Assembly: GCA_018262575.1 (NCBI GenBank)
Contig: JAGSYU010000018.1
Coordinates: 1-38,545, forward strand
Direction of reading: 5' to 3'
DNA: 38,545 nucleotides
Source: Pseudomonadota bacterium
GTDB taxonomy: Bacteria > Pseudomonadota > Alphaproteobacteria > Rhizobiales > Pleomorphomonadaceae
Made by a program: the position numbers and the translations under genes. Of this stretch, positions 27,884 to 36,256 are shown piece by piece (the stretch's first letter is position 1; every line of letters begins with the position of its first letter). The notes beneath the pieces were generated by a model. It did no database searches, was not told the DNA's origin, and saw nothing but the letters and a program-made list of their open reading frames with translations.

Positions 27884-30800
27884 ATGCCCACGCCCTGGTC
27901 CAGCCTGCTGTCCGATTTTTCCACCATCACGGTTGCCGGCGTTCCCGATGGCGCCGAGGCGCTGGCGCTCGCCGAACTGGTGCGGTCAGGAAAACGGAAA
28001 GGACTTGACGCGGTCTACGTTGCCCGCGACGGCCAGCGGCTGCTGCAGCTCCAGAGAGCGCTCACCTTCTTCGCGCCGGAGATCGGCGTCCTGGAGTTCC
28101 CCGGCTGGGACTGCCTGCCCTATGACCGCGTGTCGCCGACCCCGGCTGTGGTGGCGCGGCGCATGACGACGCTGTCGGAGCTGGCGGCGCATGCCGACGA
28201 TGTGCGCCCCTTCGTTCTGCTCACCACGGTCAACGCGCTGGTACAGCGCGTCGTTCCGCCGTCCATGGTGTCAGGGCAGGCGATGACGCTGGCGCCCGGC
28301 AATATAGCGGATATGGGCAAGCTCACCGCCTGGCTGGAGAATGCCGGCTTCTCTCGCTCGTCGACGGTGCGCGATACCGGTGAATACGCGGTGCGCGGCG
28401 GCATCCTCGACCTATACGCGCCGGGTACGGAAGCGCCGGTGCGGCTCGATTTTTTCGGTGACCAGCTCGAATCAATCCGCACCTTCGATCCTGAGAGCCA
28501 GCGCTCGACCGGCCAGTTGAGACGGCTCGACCTCGTGCCGATGAGCGAGGTGCAGATAACGCCGGCCTCGATCAAGCGCTTCCGGCAGGGCTACATCGCG
28601 GCTTTCGGTGCCGCGACCTCCGGCGACCCGATGTATGAGGCGGTGAGCGAAGGTCGGCGCTATGCGGGCATCGAACATTGGCTGCCGCTGTTCCACGAAC
28701 AGCTCGGTACGCTGTTCGACTACACTGGCGACGCGCCCATCATGATTGATCAACTGGTCGATGAGGCGGTGAATGAGCGCCTCACCACCATCGTCGATCA
28801 CTACGAGGCGCGTCTCGACACCCTAAAGACCGGCGGCTCCGGCGCCCCCTACAAGCCGATGCCACCGACGACGCTCTACGTCGCCGAAAGCGAGCTTCAG
28901 GGCATGCTTGCCCGCCGCTCCGTCGCTCACCTGACACCGTTCAACAGGCCTGAACAGTCCTCGGTCAAGATCGTCGATTTCGGCGGCAATACCGGTCGCT
29001 CCTTCGCCGCCGAGCGGGCGGCTGGCGACGTCAACATCTTCGATGCGCTGGTGAAATACATCGCCACGCTCGGCATGGAAAAGCGCAAGGTGATCCTTGC
29101 CTGCTGGTCGGAGGGATCGCGCGACCGTCTTGCCCAGGTGATCCGCGACCACGGCGGTCAGGCGACCGAACTGGCGCCGCATCTTGATGCAGCATTGAAG
29201 ACGGCGGCCGGCGTGCTGCCGCTTGCCATCCTCGGTATCGAAACCGGCTTCGAAGTGCCCGGCTTCGTGGTCATTGCCGAACAGGACGTACTAGGCGACC
29301 GCCTGGTCCGCGGCGCCAAGAGCCGCAAGAAGGCCGAGAACTTCATCAAGGAAGCGACGAGCCTCGGCGAGGGCGACCTCGTCGTCCACGTCGACCATGG
29401 CATCGGCCGCTTCGTTGGCCTGAAGACCATCGAGGCGGCCGGCGCGCCACACGACTGCCTGGAGATCGTTTACGCTGGTGGCGACAAGCTGTTCCTGCCG
29501 GTTGAGAACATCGAGCTTCTGAGCCGCTACGGCTCCGACGACACCGAGGCGCAGCTCGACAAGCTGGGCGGTGGCGCCTGGCAGGCGCGCAAGGCGCGGA
29601 TGAAGAAGCGCATCCGCGAAATCGCCGATGAGCTGATCAAGACGGCCGCCGCCCGGCTTCTCAAGACGGCGCCGGTACTGTCGCCGCCCGAGGGCCTCTA
29701 CGACGATTTTGCCGCCCGCTTCCCCTACGACGAAACCGAGGACCAACTGACTGCCATCGAGTCGGTGGCCGGCGACCTGTCCTCCGGCCGACCGATGGAT
29801 CGCCTCGTCTGTGGCGACGTCGGCTTCGGCAAGACGGAAGTGGCCCTCCGCGCCGCCTTCCTGGCGGCGATGAGTGGCAAGCAGGTGGCGGTTGTCGTGC
29901 CGACGACGCTGCTGTCGCGCCAGCATTTCCGCACGTTCAACGACCGGTTCAAGGGGCTGCCGATCCAGGTACGGCAGGCTTCGCGCCTGGTGCCGTCGAA
30001 GGATCTGGCCGCCACCAGGGCCGGCATTGCCGACGGTACCGTTGACGTCGCGGTCGGCACGCACGCCTTGCTTGCCAAGAGCATCGAGTTCAAGGACCTC
30101 GGTCTGCTGATCATCGACGAGGAGCAGCATTTCGGCGTCAAGCACAAGGAACGTCTGAAGGAACTGAAGTCGGACGTGCATGTGCTGACTCTATCGGCGA
30201 CGCCGATCCCGCGCACGCTGCAACTGGCGCTGACCGGCGTGCGTGAACTGTCGCTGATCGCCACACCACCGGTCGATCGTCTCGCCGTGCGTACCTTCGT
30301 CACCCCCTTCGATCCGCTGATCGTCCGCGAGGCGATCCTCAGGGAGAAATACCGGGGAGGGCAGGTGTTCTACGTCTGCCCGCGCGTCGCCGACCTCGCC
30401 AGCCAGCGGGAGTTCCTGGAAAAGCACGTGCCTGAGGTGAAGGTTGCCGTCGCCCACGGCCAGATGGCGGCGACGCAGCTCGAGGACATCATGAACGCCT
30501 TCTACGAAGGCCAGTATGACGTGCTGCTGTCGACCACCATCGTTGAATCCGGCCTCGACATCCCGACGGCCAACACGCTGATCATCCACCGGGCCGACAT
30601 GTTCGGCCTCGCCCAGCTCTACCAGCTGAAGGGCCGCGTCGGTCGCTCCAAGACGCGCGCTTACGCCATTTTCACGACGCCGCCGGAGAACCGCGTCAAC
30701 ACGGTGGCCGAGCGCCGGCTCAAGGTGCTGCAATCGCTCGACACGCTCGGCGCCGGCTTCCAGTTGGCCAGCCACGATCTCGATCTTCGCGGCGCCGGCA

Positions 30801-31519
30801 ATCTCCTCGGCGAGGAACAGTCAGGCCATATCCGCGAGGTTGGCTACGAACTCTACCAGCAGATGCTTGAGGAGGCGGTCGCCCAGCTCAAGGCCGGCAT
30901 CGTCGACGAAGTCGCCGAAGACCAGTGGTCGCCGCAGATCACGCTCGGCACGCCGGTGATGATCCCCGACCATTATGTGCCCGACCTGCAGCTTCGCCTC
31001 GGCCTCTACCGGCGTCTTGCCGAACTCGAGGATGGCAGCTCGATCGATGCCTTTGGCGCTGAACTGATCGACCGTTTCGGCCCGCTGCCGGAGGAGGTCG
31101 AGCATCTGCTGAAGACCATCACCATCAAAAGCCTGTGCCGCAAGGCCAACATCGAGAAGATCGACGCAGGCCCGAAGGGGCTGGTCCTGTCGTTCCGCGA
31201 TGGCAAGTTCGACAATCCGGCGGCGCTGGTCCGATACATCGGCGAGCAGGGCTCGCTCGCCAAGATCCGGCCTGACCAGAAGATCGTCTTGACGCGCGAC
31301 TGGCCGGAGGCCGAGCAGCGCCTCAGGGGCACGGCGGCGGTGCTGTTGAAGCTCGTCCGCATGGTCGAGGAGGCTAAATCCGGCGCTTCAACGGCGCTCG
31401 CTCCGACCGAGCCGCAGAAACTGAAGCTCAAACCGACGCCGCCTCCGCCGCCGATTGCCCCCATGCCCAAGGGACGCTACCCGTCGCTGAATTCGCTCAA
31501 AGGAAAGGGCAGGCGCTAA
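27884..31519 (+). CDS. mfd: Transcription-repair coupling factor Mfd
   Basis: A 1211-residue DNA translocase that removes RNA polymerase stalled at lesions and recruits UvrA. The N-terminal UvrB-like module (about 1-330) shows FPGWDCLPYDRVSP and AVRGGILDLYAPG. The RNA-polymerase-interacting domain begins near residue 500 (EGDLVVHVDHGIGRFVGL). The RecG-like motor has Walker A CGDVGFGKTEVALRA near 645, the DEEQ box LLIIDEEQHFG, LSATPIPRTL, and motif VI QLKGRVGRSKTRAYA. The C-terminal autoinhibitory domain starts near 1020, and a Lys/Pro-rich tail ends the protein. ATG 27884 is preferred to a TTG at 27827 because family proteins begin near this point, although the ribosome-binding site is weak. 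All key motor motifs are intact. Confidence 0.96.
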   Translation: MPTPWSSLLSDFSTITVAGVPDGAEALALAELVRSGKRKGLDAVYVARDGQRLLQLQRALTFFAPEIGVLEFPGWDCLPYDRVSPTPAVVARRMTTLSELAAHADDVRPFVLLTTVNALVQRVVPPSMVSGQAMTLAPGNIADMGKLTAWLENAGFSRSSTVRDTGEYAVRGGILDLYAPGTEAPVRLDFFGDQLESIRTFDPESQRSTGQLRRLDLVPMSEVQITPASIKRFRQGYIAAFGAATSGDPMYEAVSEGRRYAGIEHWLPLFHEQLGTLFDYTGDAPIMIDQLVDEAVNERLTTIVDHYEARLDTLKTGGSGAPYKPMPPTTLYVAESELQGMLARRSVAHLTPFNRPEQSSVKIVDFGGNTGRSFAAERAAGDVNIFDALVKYIATLGMEKRKVILACWSEGSRDRLAQVIRDHGGQATELAPHLDAALKTAAGVLPLAILGIETGFEVPGFVVIAEQDVLGDRLVRGAKSRKKAENFIKEATSLGEGDLVVHVDHGIGRFVGLKTIEAAGAPHDCLEIVYAGGDKLFLPVENIELLSRYGSDDTEAQLDKLGGGAWQARKARMKKRIREIADELIKTAAARLLKTAPVLSPPEGLYDDFAARFPYDETEDQLTAIESVAGDLSSGRPMDRLVCGDVGFGKTEVALRAAFLAAMSGKQVAVVVPTTLLSRQHFRTFNDRFKGLPIQVRQASRLVPSKDLAATRAGIADGTVDVAVGTHALLAKSIEFKDLGLLIIDEEQHFGVKHKERLKELKSDVHVLTLSATPIPRTLQLALTGVRELSLIATPPVDRLAVRTFVTPFDPLIVREAILREKYRGGQVFYVCPRVADLASQREFLEKHVPEVKVAVAHGQMAATQLEDIMNAFYEGQYDVLLSTTIVESGLDIPTANTLIIHRADMFGLAQLYQLKGRVGRSKTRAYAIFTTPPENRVNTVAERRLKVLQSLDTLGAGFQLASHDLDLRGAGNLLGEEQSGHIREVGYELYQQMLEEAVAQLKAGIVDEVAEDQWSPQITLGTPVMIPDHYVPDLQLRLGLYRRLAELEDGSSIDAFGAELIDRFGPLPEEVEHLLKTITIKSLCRKANIEKIDAGPKGLVLSFRDGKFDNPAALVRYIGEQGSLAKIRPDQKIVLTRDWPEAEQRLRGTAAVLLKLVRMVEEAKSGASTALAPTEPQKLKLKPTPPPPPIAPMPKGRYPSLNSLKGKGRR

Positions 31520-31653
31520 ACCCGTCCGAATGTAGGAAATTCTTGGCTCTGCGCCTTGAAAGCTACACGTTTCCGACACAATCGAGTATTGAGATAGCTG
31601 ATCCTCAGACGAGGCAATGTGACCCCGCGGTTTTCCAACGCGTGGAGGTCGTC

Positions 31654-32862
31654 ATGGGCGAATTGATCAGCGTTTCGACATTGCTGTTGATGGGCGTGCT
31701 GGGCGGTGCGACGGCCGGCGCGGCCCTTGGTTTCATTTGGCTGATGGAGCGGCGCAACCCGGCCTTGGGCCTTTGGTCCGCCTCCCTATGGTTTGGCGCC
31801 ATCGCCTGTGCCTTCTACATTTTGCGTCCCGTGGTACCGGACTGGACATCGGTGTTGTTCGGAAACGCCATGTTGGCCTTCGCCTATGGCCTGATCTGGC
31901 TTGGCTTCCAGCTTTTCGAGGGGTGCCGGCCGGCCGTCTGGAAGGCGGCGGTTGGTGCGGTTGCTTGGCTGCCTTTCGTCGCCATTCCCTTCCTGCGCGA
32001 CGAGCCGGCCCTGCATTCGGCACTGGCGGCGCTGGTGATGGCCATCTACTCGCTGGCGATCGCCTGGAAGCTCGTGCATCGCCGTCGGACAGAGCCGCTC
32101 CCGGCTCGTTTGCCGACCGCCGTGCTGTTCGCCGTTCACGGCTCGCTCTATGCGTCGCGAGTGCCGCTGCTGCTGTTCTTTCCTGATTTCGGTCTCGGCA
32201 CCACTTTCGATCAGTCGCCGCTGTTCGTCGTCGGCCTGCTCGAGGCGCTGCTGTTCACGCTGTTCCTTGTCGTCGCCATGCTGACGCTGCTCGCCCAGCG
32301 CGATGCCCGCTTCCACCGCAAGTCGGCCGATACCGACGCACTCACCGGCCTGCCCAACCGCCCGGCGTTCTTTCGCGCCACCGAGGCGCTGCTGCAGGGC
32401 GGCGGTGAGCGTGGCGTGCTGATGGTGTTCGACCTCGACCACTTCCACTTCGTCAATGACCGGTTCGGCCGCGAGGAAGGAGACCGGGCGCTCCAGGCCT
32501 TCGCCCAGGTGCTGCACCGTGAGGTGCGGCCGCCGGACATCGTCGCCCGCATCGGGGACGAAGAGTTTGCCCTGTTCATGCCGTCGATCCGGCTCGACGT
32601 TGGTTTGTCGATTGCCGAGTATCTCTGCCGACGGACCGAAGAGCTGAAGCTGGTTACCGAAGGCGGCGCGCGTATTCCGCTCACCACCAGCGTCGGCGTG
32701 GCGGCTGTCGCCGATGCCGGTGCCGATATCGAGCCGTTGATGATGGCGGCCGGGGTGGCACTCGCCGAGGCCAAGCGCGTCGGCCGCAACCGGGCTCGCG
32801 CCTTCCGGGCCACGTCCACGCTGCACGATCGGCTGGTCGATGACTGGCTGAGGACGGGCTAA
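31654..32862 (+). CDS. Membrane protein with degenerate GGDEF domain
   Basis: A 402-residue protein. Residues 1-215 hold about six hydrophobic segments forming an integral-membrane sensor-like half. A GGDEF domain follows from about residue 225 (DTDALTGLPNRPAFFRA; FDLDHFHFVNDRFG). The signature, GGEEF in PleD, is here G301-D302-E303-E304-F305: the second glycine is Asp, which should disturb GTP binding. The allosteric I-site Arg292-x-x-Asp295, nine residues before the signature, is intact. The protein may therefore bind cyclic di-GMP rather than make it, or be a weak cyclase. ATG 31654 has GGAGG 5 nt upstream; the frame upstream lacks a better start. It follows mfd by 134 bp and converges with the NnrS-like gene (12 bp). 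Confidence 0.88.
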   Translation: MGELISVSTLLLMGVLGGATAGAALGFIWLMERRNPALGLWSASLWFGAIACAFYILRPVVPDWTSVLFGNAMLAFAYGLIWLGFQLFEGCRPAVWKAAVGAVAWLPFVAIPFLRDEPALHSALAALVMAIYSLAIAWKLVHRRRTEPLPARLPTAVLFAVHGSLYASRVPLLLFFPDFGLGTTFDQSPLFVVGLLEALLFTLFLVVAMLTLLAQRDARFHRKSADTDALTGLPNRPAFFRATEALLQGGGERGVLMVFDLDHFHFVNDRFGREEGDRALQAFAQVLHREVRPPDIVARIGDEEFALFMPSIRLDVGLSIAEYLCRRTEELKLVTEGGARIPLTTSVGVAAVADAGADIEPLMMAAGVALAEAKRVGRNRARAFRATSTLHDRLVDDWLRTG

Positions 32863-32874
32863 GCTATTGAGATA

Positions 32875-33948
32875 TCAGCCCGCCGCCGCGGTTTTCGGCC
32901 TGACTGCCATGGTTCCGAGCAGCAGCGCGACGTAAGCGACAATGGCGGCAATGGTCAGCCACGCCGGACAATGCAGTTTGTCGGTCGCCTCCATGGCGTC
33001 GAAGGTGATGCGAAGGCCGATCGCCACTTGCAACAATGCTGCCGGCAGGTACAGGACCGGCACGTAGCGCACCGACGCCCCGGTGACGGCCGGCAGGATG
33101 ATCGGCGCGTGGGCAAACACCATCGATAGGATGAAGCCGACGGCGATGGCGTGGATGGCCGCGTCATGCCCGTAGACGGTCTCGCCCGGCGGCAGCAGCA
33201 CGAGACTTGCGGCGGCAACGATCAGCCAGCCATAGCCGCAAATGAGCAGGATCGCTGAGAAGCGAGCGAAGCCGCGGGTTCGAACGGTGCGGAGCGCGAT
33301 ATCCTCCCTGAGCAGCCACAGCGCGATGCCGGCGAGTGCCACAGAGAGCAGGGCGGAGCCACCCTGCCATGGCTGGCCGAGCCCGAGCGCCAGAACGAAC
33401 AGCGCCACGAAGACAACCAGCAGGCCGCGGGCGGCCAGCGTTGGCTTGAGCAGGCGCGACAGTTCGATCCGCTCGGCGACGACGGTCAGGATCAGGAAGC
33501 CGAGCCAGACGTAGCCGACGTCCGGTAGCGTCCGGCCGGACAGCCAGAACAGGGTTCCGAGCGGCCACAGCGCTGCGGCTGCCGTCATCAGCCCCGTGAA
33601 GAGCGTTGGCAGTTTCCAGGTGGCGAGGCCTGTAAGCAACGTCAGCCCGAGGCCGGCCAGCAGAAACAACGGTGCGGTCGCCTCGGCATAGCCGCAAAGC
33701 AGCAAGATGGCGCCAGCAGCCGATACAGCGGGAACCAACAGTGCCGCCAAGCGGCCGTCGGCGACGGCGCGTTCAAGGGAGATCAGCGTGCCGAAAAAGC
33801 CCGACGCCATGATCGCCCCGTGCATATCCGCCGTGTCGCCGACCGGCGCCACGACGCCCAGTCGGGCGAGGCCGCCGGCAAGACCGGCTACCAGCGATGC
33901 GGCGGCCGTCACGGCAAGGGCGATGCGGAGGAACGGGGTAAGCTTCAT
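32875..33948 (-). CDS. NnrS-like multi-pass membrane protein
   Basis: A 357-residue, very hydrophobic protein with about 12 predicted membrane segments. Histidines and methionines sit in helices: DMHGAIMASGFFGTLISLERA near residue 42, HDAAIHAIAVGFILSMVFAHAP near 270-290. This plan resembles NnrS, a haem- and copper-containing membrane protein linked to nitric oxide tolerance in denitrifiers, but similarity from memory is partial, so I call it NnrS-like only. ATG 33948 has GGAG 8 nt upstream. It is third in a minus-strand operon after DUF2249 and MIP18-family genes (55-bp gap), and the operon carries an FNR/NnrR-type box. No nitrite or nitric oxide reductase genes lie in the window. Confidence 0.72.
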   Translation of the reverse strand: MKLTPFLRIALAVTAAASLVAGLAGGLARLGVVAPVGDTADMHGAIMASGFFGTLISLERAVADGRLAALLVPAVSAAGAILLLCGYAEATAPLFLLAGLGLTLLTGLATWKLPTLFTGLMTAAAALWPLGTLFWLSGRTLPDVGYVWLGFLILTVVAERIELSRLLKPTLAARGLLVVFVALFVLALGLGQPWQGGSALLSVALAGIALWLLREDIALRTVRTRGFARFSAILLICGYGWLIVAAASLVLLPPGETVYGHDAAIHAIAVGFILSMVFAHAPIILPAVTGASVRYVPVLYLPAALLQVAIGLRITFDAMEATDKLHCPAWLTIAAIVAYVALLLGTMAVRPKTAAAG

Positions 33949-34003
33949 GGCAGGGCTCCGCTGAGATGATCTGGAAAGACAGGCGGGCAGATTGGCCGGC
34001 GTT

Positions 34004-34354
34004 TCAGCGTCCAAACAGTCCGGCCGCGAACTTCGACACCGCTGCCTCAAAGCGCGACGGCTGGCGTTCGAAGCGAGATCTGACGGCTGGATCGGCGAGC
34101 TCGGGCGACCAGACCGCCGCCTTGTCGATGGCGACGCTCACTGTCCATTCCGCTCCGACGGCGGTTTCGACGGCAGCGCGAGCGTTCTCGCCGATCAGGC
34201 TGCCGAGCGGGCAGGTCGGCGTCGTCATCATCAGCTCGACGTGGATGGTCCGCTCGCCAATATCGAGCCGGCGAACGAGGCCAAGCGCCACGATGTCGAT
34301 GCCGAGTTCGGGGTCGTCGACGGTGGCAAGGGCGGCAAGGACCTGCGGTTTCAT
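34004..34354 (-). CDS. MIP18/DUF59 family protein (metal-sulfur cluster assembly-like)
   Basis: A 116-residue protein. Its core has the DUF59 signature: DDPELGIDIVALGLV at residues 13-27 and the conserved cysteine in MTTPTCPLGSLIGENA near 43-58. Relatives (SufT, PaaD, MIP18) help mature iron-sulfur proteins or have related roles. The C-terminal third (about 85-116) is a basic/amphipathic tail without a known match. ATG 34354 begins 4 bp after the DUF2249 stop, with GGAGA inside the end of that gene, so translation is probably coupled. The operon partners are DUF2249 and the NnrS-like protein, a set often seen near denitrification genes; the target protein is not in the window. Confidence 0.88.
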   Translation of the reverse strand: MKPQVLAALATVDDPELGIDIVALGLVRRLDIGERTIHVELMMTTPTCPLGSLIGENARAAVETAVGAEWTVSVAIDKAAVWSPELADPAVRSRFERQPSRFEAAVSKFAAGLFGR

Positions 34355-34358
34355 GGCG

Positions 34359-34604
34359 TTATCTCCGGGTCAGGCGGATGCGCCAGATATCCGGGCCCTG
34401 TTCGAGATAGTCCCAGCCGAAGCCGACCAGGGTCCGTTCCTCGAAATGCTGGCGCAACGGCACCGGGTCGAAGCTGTTGACGATCTCCAGCGCCTGACCC
34501 GGCTCGAGGGCATCGAAGCTCTCGATGATGGTGGCGCGGCGAAGCTCGCACGGCAGACGGCGCACGTCGAGTATGCTCGCGGGTTTGAGCGTATCAAGGG
34601 ACAT
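34359..34604 (-). CDS. DUF2249 domain protein
   Basis: An 81-residue protein with the TusA-like DUF2249 fold: LDVRRLPCELRRATIIESFDAL near 12-32, the EPGQALEIVNSFDPVPLRQHF core and the C-terminal GPDIWRIRLTRR. DUF2249 proteins occur with hemerythrin-like, DUF59 and NnrS genes in nitrogen-oxide-responsive operons; their biochemical role is not settled. Cys19 sits at the place of the sulfur-relay cysteine of TusA, which hints at sulfur or metal handling. ATG 34604 has GGAGA 8 nt upstream; a longer frame open to 34943 crosses the terminator of the neighbouring gene and overlaps its coding strand. First gene of the operon, with the FNR/NnrR-like box about 64 bp before the start. Confidence 0.82.
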   Translation of the reverse strand: MSLDTLKPASILDVRRLPCELRRATIIESFDALEPGQALEIVNSFDPVPLRQHFEERTLVGFGWDYLEQGPDIWRIRLTRR

Positions 34605-34661
34605 CGGTTCGGTCTCCGTTATTCGATGAGCGGAGACTAGCCCTGGCATTTCGGACGCTCG

Positions 34662-34675
34662 TTGTCGTGTCGCAA
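34662..34675 (-). promoter_or_regulatory. FNR/NnrR-type (CRP/FNR family) box
   Basis: On the minus strand TTGCGACACGACAA has the TTG-N8-CAA half-sites of FNR/NnrR/DNR operators, centred about 64 bp before the DUF2249 start codon, a position compatible with activation. Confidence 0.55.
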
Positions 34676-34695
34676 ACTTGTGGTCAGTCAGAATG

Positions 34696-34723
34696 AAAAA
34701 GCGCCGCCCGGTCGGGGCGGCGC
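34696..34723 (-). terminator. Rho-independent terminator of the FIST/ALDH operon
   Basis: On the minus strand GCGCCGCCC (34723-34715) pairs with GGGCGGCGC (34709-34701) around a 5-nt loop, followed directly by five T (34700-34696). It lies 60 bp past the aldehyde dehydrogenase stop and insulates the DUF2249 operon. Confidence 0.88.
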
Positions 34724-34783
34724 CGCTGATCGATCTGCCCGAGAGTGTCAGAGCCCGCCCCAGTAGAGTTTCGGGTTGGGCTC

Positions 34784-36223
34784 TCAGGCGAAGACATTCT
34801 TGAGAACGATAGTCTTGATCTGCGTCACCTCTTCCAGCGAACACATGATGCCTTCGTTGCCGATACCGCTCATCTTGTAGCCACCGAATGGCATTTCGCA
34901 GGAGCGGAAGAACGAACAGCCGTTGACCACGGCGCCGCCGCATTCGAGTTGCTTGGCCACCTTGAGCGCGGCATTGACGTCGGCCGAGAACACCGCGCCG
35001 GAGAGGCCGAAGATCGATGAGTTGGCGATCTCGATCGCCTCCTCCACCGTATCGAAGCCGATGACCGGTACCACGGGGCCGAAGATTTCCAGGTCCTTCG
35101 CCACGTCGGCGGTCTTTGGAACGTCGATGATCACCGTCGGCTCGTAGAAGGCGCCGCGGCGACTGCCGCCCAGAACCACCTTGCCCCCCTGCTGCACGGT
35201 GAGCGCGACCTGCTCCTCGACGCTGATCGCCGCCTTCTCGGAAATCAGACAGCCAATTGTGGTGGTCTCGTCGAGTGGATCGCCTTGTTTCTCCTTCGCG
35301 AGGCGGGCGACCAGCTTTTGCGTGAACTCGTTCTTGCGCGAGTTATGAACGAGGAAGCGCTTCGACGCGCAGCATACCTGTCCGGTGTTGTAGAAGCGGC
35401 CGAACATCGTCTCCTCGACGGCCAGGTCGATGTCGCCGTCGGCCAGCACGATGAAGGCGTCGTTGCCGCCAAGTTCAAGCGCCGACGGTGTCAGATTTCT
35501 CGAGGCGGTCAGCGCCGTTTCGATGCCGACCTCGGTCGAACCGGTCAGCGATATGAAGTCGATGCCGGGATGCGAGCATAGCCATCCACCGACTTTCGAG
35601 CCTCGGCCGGTGACAATCGAGATGGCACCCGGCGTGACGCCGGCTTCCATCAGCAGCTCACAAAGTCGGATCAGTGTCAGCGGGTTATCGGTTGACGGCT
35701 TGACGATGGCGGCGTTGCCCATGATGAGAGCCGGCGCCACCTTCTGATCGAACAGGTCGCAAGGGAAGTTGAACGGGATGATGCAGGCGACGACGCCGAC
35801 GGGTTCGCGTGTGACGATCTGAAGCGTGTGCTCCATGCCGGGCTCGGTGCCCTCGGGAATCGTCTCGTTGTAGAAATGCTTGGCTCGCTCGACGAAACCG
35901 CGGAACAGCGTCGGGATGTTGTCGATCTCGTTTCGACCCTCGACGATCGGCTTGCCGGTCTCCATGGAAAGCAGGCGAGCCAACTCCTCCTTGTGCGCGA
36001 GTGCAAGGTCGACGAAATGGTTGAGGATGGCGCCGCGCTGGTGCAGCGGCACCTTCGCCCAGGCTTTCTGCGCCTTGGCCGCTTCCTCGACAGCCCAGTC
36101 GATATCGTCCCTGGTGGCGGCGGGGATCGTATCGATCACCTTGCCGGTGGCAGGATTGGTGACCTCGATAGTTGCACCATCCCGTGCGTCGACCTTGCGG
36201 CCGCCGATGATCATCTTTGCCAT
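34784..36223 (-). CDS. NAD(P)-dependent aldehyde dehydrogenase
   Basis: A 479-residue class-3-fold aldehyde dehydrogenase of the succinate-semialdehyde/lactaldehyde-dehydrogenase-like group. Visible marks: IIPFNFPCDLF (substrate/cofactor entry) near 148, FISLTGSTEVG (nucleotide binding), catalytic Glu in LELGGNDAF near 250, catalytic Cys284 in NTGQVCCASKRF, and EIFGPVVPV with the ending PFGGYKMSGIGNEG. Two adjacent cysteines at the active site (284, 285) are common in this family. ATG 36223 has AGGGA 10 nt upstream. It is second in an operon after the FIST gene (33-bp gap) and is closed by a strong terminator. A link to the Fe-ADH at the right edge (alcohol to aldehyde to acid) is plausible but not proven; the substrate is unknown. 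Confidence 0.92.
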   Translation of the reverse strand: MAKMIIGGRKVDARDGATIEVTNPATGKVIDTIPAATRDDIDWAVEEAAKAQKAWAKVPLHQRGAILNHFVDLALAHKEELARLLSMETGKPIVEGRNEIDNIPTLFRGFVERAKHFYNETIPEGTEPGMEHTLQIVTREPVGVVACIIPFNFPCDLFDQKVAPALIMGNAAIVKPSTDNPLTLIRLCELLMEAGVTPGAISIVTGRGSKVGGWLCSHPGIDFISLTGSTEVGIETALTASRNLTPSALELGGNDAFIVLADGDIDLAVEETMFGRFYNTGQVCCASKRFLVHNSRKNEFTQKLVARLAKEKQGDPLDETTTIGCLISEKAAISVEEQVALTVQQGGKVVLGGSRRGAFYEPTVIIDVPKTADVAKDLEIFGPVVPVIGFDTVEEAIEIANSSIFGLSGAVFSADVNAALKVAKQLECGGAVVNGCSFFRSCEMPFGGYKMSGIGNEGIMCSLEEVTQIKTIVLKNVFA

Positions 36224-36256
36224 AGTGGTTCAGTCCCTGAAGAGATTTCGTATGAG

